From contig CBFHLC010000071.1 in assembly GCA_965656605.1 (NCBI GenBank), positions 1 through 6,298 on the forward strand: DNA of 6,298 nt, read 5' to 3'. Of this stretch, positions 1-5,268 are shown one piece after another. Both the position numbers and the translations under genes were made by a program. The stretch comes from Litorivicinus sp965656605 (GTDB lineage: Bacteria > Pseudomonadota > Gammaproteobacteria > Pseudomonadales > Litorivicinaceae). The notes beneath the pieces were generated by a model. That model searched no databases. It saw only the letters and a list, made by a program, of their open reading frames with translations, and had not been told where the DNA came from. Every line of letters begins with the position of its first letter. The stretch's first letter is position 1.

Positions 1-185
1 TAGACAATCCTGCTCCCTTGTTAGTGAACTGAGACTGTGTAAGTCTTTGATTATTGGGGGCTGACAAGCCTATATGGCGCCTACAGAAGGCTCTGAGCTG
101 ATTCAGAGAACTCTACCCGCTCCAGTGCTTCCTACTGAATTCCCCTAAAAAATTTTCCAATCTCATGTCGTACACCGACAGGTTC

Positions 186-223
186 GCACTCAAAATGTGA
201 TGGGTTTTGTCGAATTTGAGTGC
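186..223. repeat. Perfect 9-bp inverted repeat (operator or leader hairpin)
   Basis: GCACTCAAA at 186-194 is exactly complementary to TTTGAGTGC at 215-223, with 20 bases between. It lies 42 bases upstream of the start of the broken cyclase gene. The arms are about two helical turns apart (29 bases centre to centre), so it could be a regulator binding site or, if transcribed, a stem-loop. No T run follows. Confidence 0.5.
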
Positions 224-235
224 CCCTCGCTAGGC

Positions 236-257
236 TACCTCGGTGATACACGAGGTA
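236..257 (+). promoter_or_regulatory. Hairpin sequestering the Shine-Dalgarno of the gene at 265
   Basis: TACCTCG (236-242) pairs perfectly with CGAGGTA (251-257) around an 8-base loop. The 3' arm contains the only good ribosome binding site, GAGGT at 252-256 region, eight bases before the ATG at 265. In the transcript the 5' arm would act as an anti-Shine-Dalgarno and could reduce or gate translation. The pairing is seen directly; regulation is inferred. Confidence 0.5.
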
Positions 258-264
258 ACCAGTT

Positions 265-558
265 ATGAACGCTTTGCAAAGTAATGTGCGCTTAAGCCTT
301 TATTTACTGGGCGGAAGCATTGTCCTAACATCGGCGACTTGTCGCCTGATTCTGCCCGACCAGGTAAACGAATGGCCGGCTACTCATTTCAGCACGGCGT
401 TGGCGGTCACCAGCTTAATCATCGCCCAACTAGACAAGGCCTGTTCTATTTACTGGTTGCTAGGGACTCTTGGTGTGGTTGCTCTGGCCATGGTCTGGCT
501 TTCAGCGGACCCGTTGCACAAGATGAGCAACCTGACCGCGACTAGTCAGTGCTGCTAA
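265..558 (+). CDS. 97-residue membrane protein, remnant of a diguanylate cyclase
   Basis: This is the reading frame still open at the 5' end of the broken cyclase. Hydrophobic segments at about residues 10-30, 42-56 and 62-79 would make a small inner-membrane protein. Residues 81-89 (ADPLHKMSN) resemble the first residues of a GGDEF domain, after which eight junction residues lead to a TAA. The ATG is supported by GAGGT eight bases upstream, although that site lies in a hairpin. If expressed, the product would be a membrane anchor without a catalytic domain. An automatic annotation would probably call it a hypothetical protein; I consider it a gene remnant, though a residual role cannot be excluded. 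Confidence 0.55.
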   Translation: MNALQSNVRLSLYLLGGSIVLTSATCRLILPDQVNEWPATHFSTALAVTSLIIAQLDKACSIYWLLGTLGVVALAMVWLSADPLHKMSNLTATSQCC

Positions 559-716
559 GCCTTGGCTGTGTGACCCGCGAGCCTCGCGAAAGCTTAGCCG
601 CCAGGATCAAGCGCGCCGACGAGGCCTGTTTTTCAGTTAAACGTCGCGGGCGCAACCGAATCGTGTCCCTGCCCAGTCGAATTGAGGCGCTACACCGTAA
701 CACTGAGGTAAGCTGA
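265..716 (+). pseudogene. Membrane-anchored diguanylate cyclase with internal deletion of the GGDEF domain
   Basis: Two pieces in different frames together look like one gene. Bases 265-558 encode three hydrophobic segments followed by SADPLHKMSN, which matches the start of a GGDEF domain (usual form DPLTGLxNR). From 546 to the TGA at 714-716, the frame shifted by two bases reads SLGCVTREP, then a stretch ending KRADEACFSVKRRGRNRI, the typical end of a GGDEF domain (SiGva...ADeAlYrAKrrGRNrv). The roughly 110-130 residues between, including the GGDEF active-site motif, are absent. The simplest reading is an internal deletion that also broke the frame, leaving a gene unable to make cyclic di-GMP. 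A sequencing error alone cannot explain it because so much is missing. A TAG at 543-545 stops the second frame from extending upstream. Confidence 0.75.
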
Positions 717-728
717 CAGTCCTACTGT
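716..728. repeat. Hyphenated palindrome just upstream of the alkB ribosome binding site
   Basis: ACAGT (716-720) and ACTGT (724-728) are perfect inverted repeats separated by CCT. The element overlaps the stop of the broken cyclase frame and ends one base before the GAGAGG ribosome binding site of the next gene. The half-sites are in the opposite order from the gammaproteobacterial LexA box (CTGT...ACAG), so I do not call it a LexA site. It may be an operator, a small RNA hairpin, or chance. Confidence 0.3.
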
Positions 729-740
729 GAGAGGTTTGTC

Positions 741-1307
741 GTGTCACCGCCCATTCGTCGTTACCCCAATTTCATGTCTAGCACCGTTGCGGACGCCTGG
801 TTTGAGCGTCTGCAAATCCGTGACTGGCGGGGATATCAGATCAAGATGTTTGGCCGTATGGTGGATGAGCCGCGTCTAATCGATTGGTGCGGCGAGCACG
901 CCTACGTATACAGCCGACGTGTATTGGAGCCCCGAGTGATTGAGCCGGATCTGCGCGGTTTAATGCGTCAAGTGTCCGAACAGGTTGGAGTGGAGTTTAA
1001 TCATTGCCTGATGAACTACTACCGGACCGGTCAGGACAGCATGGGGTGGCATTGTGATGACGAGCCCGAACTCGGACCTGATCCTGTGATTGCCAGCGTT
1101 TCGCTCGGTGCTGAGCGAGATTTTCAATTTCGAGCCCTGACTGGTGAAAAGCGGCCCAGCCAAACCATCCGCCTAAAACATGGCGAGTTGCTGGTCATGG
1201 AGGCGGGTTGCCAGGCTGCCTGGCAGCATCAATTGCCCAAGCGCGCTAGCAGCGCCCCGCGGATTAATCTGACTTTCCGACGGGTCTTTAGTACCTCGTC
1301 TGACTGA
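741..1307 (+). CDS. alkB: AlkB-family 2-oxoglutarate/Fe(II) dioxygenase, ALKBH2-like
   Basis: Probable DNA repair enzyme that oxidatively removes alkyl groups from bases such as 1-methyladenine and 3-methylcytosine, using Fe(II), O2 and 2-oxoglutarate in the cytoplasm. The iron ligands are visible as H104-x-D106 (in GWHCDDEPEL) and H163 (in WQHQLPK). R174 and R180 (PRINLTFRR) are the expected 2-oxoglutarate contacts. N92 and Y94 match the family NxY motif, and SVSLGAERDFQFR (119-131) is the conserved strand after the HxD loop. The arrangement, including HCDDE and LPKR...PRINLTFR, resembles the ALKBH2/3 branch more than E. coli AlkB, so the symbol denotes the family. The 188-residue length is normal. 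The GTG start is chosen because GAGAGG lies six bases upstream; the ATG at residue 12 has no such site. It probably shares a transcript with the next gene, 48 bases downstream. Confidence 0.93.
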   Translation: MSPPIRRYPNFMSSTVADAWFERLQIRDWRGYQIKMFGRMVDEPRLIDWCGEHAYVYSRRVLEPRVIEPDLRGLMRQVSEQVGVEFNHCLMNYYRTGQDSMGWHCDDEPELGPDPVIASVSLGAERDFQFRALTGEKRPSQTIRLKHGELLVMEAGCQAAWQHQLPKRASSAPRINLTFRRVFSTSSD

Positions 1308-1345
1308 CGGCCGTTGGGTCTGGACTATCTTCTATTAGCGGTAGT

Positions 1346-1350
1346 GGAGG
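1346..1350 (+). promoter_or_regulatory. Strong ribosome binding site fixing the start at 1356
   Basis: GGAGG sits five bases before the ATG at 1356. A longer reading from the TTG at 1314 lacks a comparable site, so the downstream ATG is preferred. Confidence 0.75.
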
Positions 1351-1355
1351 TCCAG

Positions 1356-1889
1356 ATGCAGCAAGCGGTAGATCGAGGTCGAATTATTTTAGGTGCGATG
1401 GGGCAGTTGTTGGAAAAGCGTGGCTTTCCGAACTGGACTCGCGAAGGGGAGTTAACTCAACTGCCCGGGAACAGCGTGGCGTTTGAAATTGTCATTCCAA
1501 CCACACTGGCGCTGTGGCCCATTGGAATGGTCGCCCGAGCGGCCTTCGATGAATATTCCGAGCATGGATCAGCTTGGTTAGGCACGAGTGTGTGGGAACC
1601 CAGGGATCCTAAGCGTCCTTTGTTGGGTTGCGGATTGATGCAAGAAACCGCGAAATCATGGTGGACTGTTGATTGGATGCAGCAAAATGGCGAGTTTGGA
1701 ATGATAACCGCCCGACTTAGCTGGCACCGTAACCCACAAAAACTAGCCGACCGACTGGATCGATTTGTCCGAGCGATGGAAAAGGATCCCGAAGGTCAAC
1801 GCGGGGCGAGTTTCTTGCGGAATCATATTGACGGCTTGTATGCCTTGGCTAAGAAACAACGCTTGGACATTGCCAGCCTTGCTAGCTGA
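1356..1889 (+). CDS. Unrecognised 177-residue cytoplasmic protein
   Basis: I do not recognise a family. The protein has no signal peptide and no clear membrane helix. The N-terminal part (1-30) looks helical (QAVDRGRIILGAMGQLLEKR). The middle is rich in tryptophan and hydrophobic strands (FEIVIPTTLALWPIGM, and WWTVDWM around 108-114), and the C-terminal third is a charged helical region (KLADRLDRFVRAMEK). This suggests a small alpha/beta fold. The ATG follows a near-ideal GGAGG; the TTG 42 bases upstream gives 14 more residues without support. It lies 48 bases after alkB on the same strand, so the two are probably co-transcribed, but no repair role can be read from the sequence. Its stop lies inside the 3' end of the convergent LytTR gene (8-base overlap). 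Confidence 0.7.
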   Translation: MQQAVDRGRIILGAMGQLLEKRGFPNWTREGELTQLPGNSVAFEIVIPTTLALWPIGMVARAAFDEYSEHGSAWLGTSVWEPRDPKRPLLGCGLMQETAKSWWTVDWMQQNGEFGMITARLSWHRNPQKLADRLDRFVRAMEKDPEGQRGASFLRNHIDGLYALAKKQRLDIASLAS

Positions 1890-2604
1890 TTAAACCTTCA
1901 GCTTTAACCGAGGCTAGGAACGAGCGCCCTACCGGCAGGTGGGTGTCGTTGCCAATATCGAGCAGGTGACGGCCGTTATCTCGAACGTGCTGTTTAACCG
2001 CCCCTCTGAACACATAATATTCTTTGTGAATGCGTAGCCCCATATCTTTGGGTATCTGTTGGGCGGCCGATGTAAGAGAAAGGCGAACGTAGCTGGAATG
2101 GCCTTCGTTGCATATCTCGATGTAGTTACGGCTGGTTCGCAGGTGAGTTGGCATGCCGTACGTATCAACGAATTCACTCATCCACCTAGGGAGCGTTTGA
2201 GCTGGACTGACCTCTTCAGGTGTAAGAGGTTGAGCCGGATTTTGGCTTTCTGTGGAGTCTGCTGCCGATACGCCCGGCTCAGGCATCAACCACCATGCCG
2301 CCGCGGCGCTGGCTGCGGTCAAGGTCAGATCAAGCGACCAGCCAAGCGTTGTTGACATTGCCAACCACCAACACACACAGCCGCCTATCAAGGCTGCGAT
2401 CTTAGTCTTCGAGCTCTGCGTTCGAGCTTGAAATAGGGTGATTACCAGGCCCAACACGGTGAAGCTGACTAACGCCGTTGGTGCTGAAAGGCTGTTACCT
2501 CGGGCGATTAGAGCCATCCCAATCGCCCAAATGGCTTGCCACCGGTACTGACCGGCGTGGGGAAGGAGCTTGCGGGTTGCGGCAGTAAGCGTCGGTTTTT
2601 GCAT
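1882..2604 (-). CDS. Membrane-anchored LytTR-family transcription regulator
   Basis: 240 residues. The N-terminal half has four hydrophobic segments at about residues 22-36, 41-58, 69-87 and 91-107. A proline- and serine-rich linker (108-140) leads to a C-terminal LytTR DNA-binding domain (about 150-237). LytTR landmarks are SRNYIEI (158-164), the strand SYVRLSL (171-177), LRIHKEYYV (190-198) and LPVGRSFL (223-230). LytTR domains normally bind direct repeats in promoters; here the domain would work from the inner face of the membrane, so the helices may sense a signal or bind a partner. There is no receiver domain. The ATG has only a weak upstream GACGG, but an in-frame TAG four codons before it excludes a longer form. 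The gene is divergent from the response regulator at 2871, and a palindrome upstream may be its operator. Family assignment is firm; targets and signal are unknown. Confidence 0.85.
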   Translation of the reverse strand: MQKPTLTAATRKLLPHAGQYRWQAIWAIGMALIARGNSLSAPTALVSFTVLGLVITLFQARTQSSKTKIAALIGGCVCWWLAMSTTLGWSLDLTLTAASAAAAWWLMPEPGVSAADSTESQNPAQPLTPEEVSPAQTLPRWMSEFVDTYGMPTHLRTSRNYIEICNEGHSSYVRLSLTSAAQQIPKDMGLRIHKEYYVFRGAVKQHVRDNGRHLLDIGNDTHLPVGRSFLASVKAEGLIS

Positions 2605-2638
2605 ACCGTCACACTACGCCAACCTTTCGCTTCGTTCA

Positions 2639-2662
2639 CGTTTGTTGGTCGACTAACAAACG
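2639..2662. promoter_or_regulatory. Near-perfect 24-bp palindrome, probable operator
   Basis: CGTTTGTT (2639-2646) and AACAAACG (2655-2662) are perfect inverted arms around G-GTCGAC-T, itself a palindrome with one mismatched outer pair (G/T). It lies 34 bases upstream of the LytTR gene start and about 210 bases before the response regulator start. There is no T run on either strand, and the flanking genes diverge, so it is not a terminator. A dimeric regulator could bind it. LytTR proteins usually prefer direct repeats, so the binder need not be the neighbour. Confidence 0.6.
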
Positions 2663-2684
2663 CAAATGATGCGGTATAAATGGT

Positions 2685-2714
2685 CATTGATGAGCAAATT
2701 TATATTTATCAGTG
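2685..2714. repeat. Imperfect inverted repeat around an A/T-rich core
   Basis: CATTGAT (2685-2691) faces ATCAGTG (2708-2714) with one mismatch, enclosing 16 mostly A/T bases (2692-2707). It is in the same divergent control region as the 24-bp palindrome. It may be a promoter or regulator site; I could not align a convincing -35/-10 pair for either gene. Confidence 0.25.
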
Positions 2715-2860
2715 AGTTGCAGGCATCGGTGCGAAGTGTGAACTGGTATTAACAGTAATTGTGATTTGGTAAAAATCGTCGTAGCGAGTGTGTAGTAAAC
2801 TTGCCGACGCAGTGACGCAAATCCTGACAACGGCATGATCGCTGTTGGAGCAACAAATCT

Positions 2861-2864
2861 GGAG
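2861..2864 (+). promoter_or_regulatory. Ribosome binding site fixing the response regulator start
   Basis: GGAG lies six bases before the ATG at 2871. The in-frame ATG at 2835 has no such site and would put 12 extra residues before the first strand of the receiver domain. Confidence 0.7.
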
Positions 2865-2870
2865 CACGAT

Positions 2871-3608
2871 ATGAGTGACCTAAGCGTTTTGCTGGTCGAA
2901 GACCAACCCGACGATGCTGTAAGCATACAGCGCCTGTTACGCAACGAAAACATCGCAGACTGGGAAGTCGCGCAAAATGCCAAGGACGCAATTAACCGAG
3001 TCAAAGAGCACGGGCCCTTTGATGTTCATATTTTTGATCTCCACTTGCCCGATGCAAGCGATCTTCAGTTGCTCGAGCGTCTGACCGATGCGGGTTTCTC
3101 GGCATGGGATCGCAGTATTGTGGTAACTGGTGTGGCCGACAGCCATCAGCAGGGCGAGGCCATCTCGGCCTACGGAATGCCAGTGGTCGACAAAGAGATG
3201 CTTGGTAATTCCCTATCCCCATGGGTCAAGGGCATTATTAAACGCCCGCCGGAGCATCTAATGTCGCCGGTGTTGGCTGCGTTGGGCGCGTCAGCGTGGG
3301 GCAATGGATTGTGCGGATTTGTTCGAGTGCCTAACGCTACGGTCTCTCAGATTCGTCAGATTCTGCCCAATGCGGTATCGGTCGAGATGAGTCGTAACTG
3401 CAGTCTGGTTATCATGCCCCAGCAAGGTTTGCGCGACGTGAGCTCAACCACCCAGCGACTGATCGAGCGTCTGCCCGGTGCACCGACGGCGCAGTCTTTG
3501 GTCATGATTGATGTAACCCGCCAGATCGATCTTAAGGCCCTGGCGCAACGGGCGGTCGCTGCACTGGCGCAACCTGATTTTGAAGATGCGATTTGGCCGC
3601 TTGAGTGA
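2871..3608 (+). CDS. Response regulator with receiver domain and degenerate GGDEF-like C-terminus
   Basis: 245 residues. The receiver domain (about 4-122) has all key residues: acidic pair E10-D11 (LLVEDQPDD), phosphorylation site D56 (HIFDLHLPD), T86 (IVVTGVAD) and K108 (VVDKEM). It should accept phosphate from a histidine kinase, but no kinase gene is in this window. The C-terminal part (about 130-245) is not a known DNA-binding output domain. It resembles a shortened, inactive GGDEF domain: SRNCSLVIMP (174-183) sits where RxGGDEFavllp is expected, and MIDVTRQIDLKALAQRAVAAL (from 212) follows the pattern of the conserved SiGvA...ADaAL end. The catalytic GGDEF residues are absent, so cyclase activity is not expected; a binding or partner role is inferred. 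The start at 2871 is chosen from the GGAG site and the fit to the receiver fold. The gene diverges from the LytTR gene. Confidence 0.85.
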   Translation: MSDLSVLLVEDQPDDAVSIQRLLRNENIADWEVAQNAKDAINRVKEHGPFDVHIFDLHLPDASDLQLLERLTDAGFSAWDRSIVVTGVADSHQQGEAISAYGMPVVDKEMLGNSLSPWVKGIIKRPPEHLMSPVLAALGASAWGNGLCGFVRVPNATVSQIRQILPNAVSVEMSRNCSLVIMPQQGLRDVSSTTQRLIERLPGAPTAQSLVMIDVTRQIDLKALAQRAVAALAQPDFEDAIWPLE

Positions 3609-3635
3609 CGATAGTCCCTCAAGACCGGTTTTACA

Positions 3636-3664
3636 GGGGGTTTAAAGACGTTTACTGATCCCCC
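3636..3664. repeat. Imperfect hairpin downstream of the response regulator gene
   Basis: GGGGG (3636-3640) can pair with CCCCC (3660-3664), and inside it TAAA (3643-3646) with TTTA (3651-3654) around a GACG loop. It lies 27 bases after the response regulator stop. It could slow or end transcription, but no T run follows on either strand, so I do not call it an intrinsic terminator. Confidence 0.3.
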
Positions 3665-3701
3665 GCTATCCGCTAATCGGACCAGTTAGCATGATGATGC
3701 G

Positions 3702-4160
3702 ATGAGTTCATGGATAGGTTCAGACATTGAGGTCACCATCATCGTGTGGTCACCCGACTTCGACTCCATCATCGCATGGGAGTTACAACGTGCCGGTTTA
3801 ATCGACGAGGACTGGGTCAAGACGACCTGTTCCGCGTCCGCTGGTGTGGGCGTCAGATTTGCTCATTCGGTAGGACGTCACGGCGCCATTTGCATGCTGC
3901 GCAAACGCGAAGCACAGATTGATCAGTGGATTGAGCGTTGGCACGAGCGCTTTGACGAAGCGTGGACTTCAAAAGCCAAAGACGCTCGGCTAACACCATG
4001 GAAAGCCTTGCTGGTTTACGGTGACAGCGAAGTCGGATCCGGCTCGTTGGATCGACATCACCGATTAAGCAACGGGGTCGAGGCAAAGAAATTCGATCAC
4101 CTGCCTGAACAAATCACCCGGCTGTCGTGGTGCGAGGTCGAAGCTATTCGGAACGCTTAG
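3702..4160 (+). CDS. Unrecognised 152-residue protein
   Basis: I recognise no family. It is soluble, without signal peptide or membrane helix, and rich in tryptophan and acidic residues early on (IIVWSPDFDSIIAWELQRAG, 13-32). A charged helical stretch with several tryptophans lies in the middle (about 68-90, KREAQIDQWIERWHERFDEA). A histidine/arginine patch follows (DRHHR, about 117-121). Codon choice resembles the neighbours, which supports a real gene. No clear Shine-Dalgarno precedes the ATG; a four-codon mini-ORF from 3691 (ATG ATG ATG CGA TGA) overlaps it as ATGA and might couple translation. It lies 93 bases after the response regulator and may be co-transcribed. Its stop overlaps the end of the convergent GST gene by four bases. 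Existence is likely; function unknown. Confidence 0.6.
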   Translation: MSSWIGSDIEVTIIVWSPDFDSIIAWELQRAGLIDEDWVKTTCSASAGVGVRFAHSVGRHGAICMLRKREAQIDQWIERWHERFDEAWTSKAKDARLTPWKALLVYGDSEVGSGSLDRHHRLSNGVEAKKFDHLPEQITRLSWCEVEAIRNA

Positions 4161-4738
4161 TGCGGACGCACGGCGGTAAACCAGTCATTTTGGTTTGAAA
4201 AGCGATCAAGCCAATCCGCACAGTCCAAATGGTCATCCCTCCATTGTTGGCCCATGCGCAAATCTAGATAACTCAGTGCTGCGGCCAAGGCTGCCGCATT
4301 AAGGCCACTTACCTCGGCCAATCGCGGTTGCAACCACAACATAGACTGCTCGATTTTTAGGCGCTGCATGGCCAGCCAGCCGTCGCTGATCTGATCCGCG
4401 CTACGCATTCTGCTCTCATAGACAATCAGCAAGGCGGCCTCGGTTAACCCTGTGATCGCCGCTCCCAGCACGCGCTGTGCGGTGGTCGCCGGCAGGCCCT
4501 CGGGCTGATCCGCTTGTTCAGCTAGGTGTTGGCAAATGACACCCGAATCAAAGACTGCCAGATCGTTATCCAAGATTAGGCAGGGAATCTTGCCCAGCGG
4601 ATTGGGGTGCTGGGCTTCCTTGGCCAGATCGATGGTATCGATATTTTGAATGTCCAACTGATCATAGATCCCAATCATATGGGCCCATATTTTAACTTTG
4701 CTGCCAAAAGGCGAGGCGGGCGAGCTGAGTAATTTCAT
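4157..4738 (-). CDS. Glutathione S-transferase, YibF-like
   Basis: 193-residue cytosolic GST-fold protein, expected to use glutathione in conjugation or thiol reactions; the substrate is unknown. The N-terminal thioredoxin-like domain (1-75) starts KLLSSPASPFGSKVKIW, where S9 is the likely glutathione-activating residue. P52 in NPLGKIPCL is the cis-proline, and D64-S65 in VFDSGVICQHL would hold the gamma-glutamyl group. The helical C-terminal domain (about 85-193) includes AALSYLDLRM, usual for bacterial YibF-type enzymes. The start at 4738 is chosen because it begins directly at the first strand, has AGGA six bases upstream, and forms an ATGA overlap with the stop of the thioesterase gene, implying translational coupling. 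A longer frame from 4819 would add 27 residues lying wholly inside the thioesterase gene. Confidence 0.9.
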   Translation of the reverse strand: MKLLSSPASPFGSKVKIWAHMIGIYDQLDIQNIDTIDLAKEAQHPNPLGKIPCLILDNDLAVFDSGVICQHLAEQADQPEGLPATTAQRVLGAAITGLTEAALLIVYESRMRSADQISDGWLAMQRLKIEQSMLWLQPRLAEVSGLNAAALAAALSYLDLRMGQQWRDDHLDCADWLDRFSNQNDWFTAVRPH

Positions 4739-5268
4739 GCTAAATCCTGTGGCGGCCATGGCCGCAAATCGTCTGATTGATGCCAAGCGCTGACCCAATC
4801 GGGAATAGGGCGATCCCAACGGAGCCCCATTGCGTCCAGCACTGTATGGCTGTCAACGGTACCGCCACGTTGGGTCACGGCGGTGCGAAATAGGGCGTGA
4901 GAGCAGGGCTGCCCATTGACCCAAAAGCTTTGCGACATGTAAAACCATTTGTCATCGACCGCGGCCAGGTGCGTGTGACATTCAATTTTATCGAATGGCC
5001 GGATGCGCTTGCGATATCGCACCGAGCTACCAGCCACGACCAAGCCCCAGCGTTTTTTCCGCAGCAGCTTAACCAAGCCGCATCGTGCGGCCAAATCCCA
5101 ACGGCCTTGCTCGTATAGCGTGAGTTGCCTGCCGTTGTTCACCTCGCCGAACATATCGCAATCCCACGGCATGGCAGTGAAATGCAGAATGCTGCTGTCG
5201 GTTATGGCTAAGCAAGGCCGCTTTTTGGCACGCAAAAGCGTGATGGCACTGCGGATAAAAGGGTACAT
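4735..5268 (-). CDS. Acyl-CoA thioesterase, THEM6-like 4HBT (hotdog) family
   Basis: 177 residues, one hotdog domain, expected to hydrolyse acyl-CoA thioesters in the cytoplasm or at the membrane face. The motif PWDCDMFGEVNNG (34-46) matches the hotdog active-site loop (DxDxxGHxNN) with glutamate in place of histidine; an acidic or non-histidine residue here is common in the THEM6-like branch. VRYRKRI (83-89) and WFYMSQSFWVNGQPCSHAL further on are also typical. The N-terminus, MYPFIRSAITLLRAKK, is a short amphipathic or membrane-touching segment usual in this branch. The ATG at 5268 is preferred over the TTG at 5286 because AGGA lies six bases upstream. It overlaps the GST gene by ATGA, so the two form an operon. 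Substrate chain length cannot be read. Confidence 0.85.
   Translation of the reverse strand: MYPFIRSAITLLRAKKRPCLAITDSSILHFTAMPWDCDMFGEVNNGRQLTLYEQGRWDLAARCGLVKLLRKKRWGLVVAGSSVRYRKRIRPFDKIECHTHLAAVDDKWFYMSQSFWVNGQPCSHALFRTAVTQRGGTVDSHTVLDAMGLRWDRPIPDWVSAWHQSDDLRPWPPQDLA
4745..4748 (-). promoter_or_regulatory. Ribosome binding site of the GST gene inside the thioesterase gene
   Basis: AGGA on the - strand lies six bases before the GST ATG at 4738. It supports the short GST start and lets ribosomes re-initiate after the upstream stop. Confidence 0.65.

Larger units (their letters stand above)
1..264. other. Non-coding leader region with several inverted repeats
   Basis: I see no convincing gene here; all frames are broken by stops within short distances. 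The frame open from base 2 to a TGA at 62-64 could be the tail of an upstream gene, but nothing in it is recognisable. The region contains small inverted repeats: CTCTGA/TCAGAG (91-96/103-108), TGTCG/CGACA (166-170/176-180), GCACTCAAA/TTTGAGTGC (186-194/215-223) and TACCTCG/CGAGGTA (236-242/251-257). None is followed by a T run, so they do not look like intrinsic terminators. An A/T block lies at 147-157. The crowding of hairpins just before the start at 265 suggests a structured 5' leader or operator region, which is inference. Confidence 0.55.

Noticed and set aside
91..108. CTCTGA/TCAGAG hairpin as terminator of an upstream gene
   Set aside because: The stem is only 6 bp with no T run, and no upstream gene end can be shown.
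606..635. GC-rich stretch followed by TTTTT (629-633), like an intrinsic terminator
   Set aside because: The possible stem is only about three base pairs (GCC/GGC), and the bases are explained as codons of the GGDEF domain end (RADEACFS).
1314..1355. TTG start giving 14 extra residues to the 177-residue protein
   Set aside because: No ribosome binding site precedes it, while GGAGG lies five bases before the ATG at 1356.
2667..2753. Short + strand frame of 28 codons beginning ATGATGCGG in the divergent spacer
   Set aside because: No ribosome binding site, no recognisable features, and it covers the A/T-rich control region.
2741..2770. Possible LytTR-type direct repeats (ACTGGTATT, ACAGTAATT)
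   Set aside because: Only 6 of 9 positions match, and the spacing does not fit the usual separation of about two helical turns between repeats.
3636..3664. G5/C5 hairpin as terminator of the response regulator gene
   Set aside because: No T run follows on either strand and the stem is interrupted by an uneven internal loop, so it is listed only as a repeat.
4739..4819. 27-residue N-terminal extension of the GST
   Set aside because: It lies inside the thioesterase gene, lacks GST character, and the ATG at 4738 has an AGGA site and begins at the first strand of the fold.
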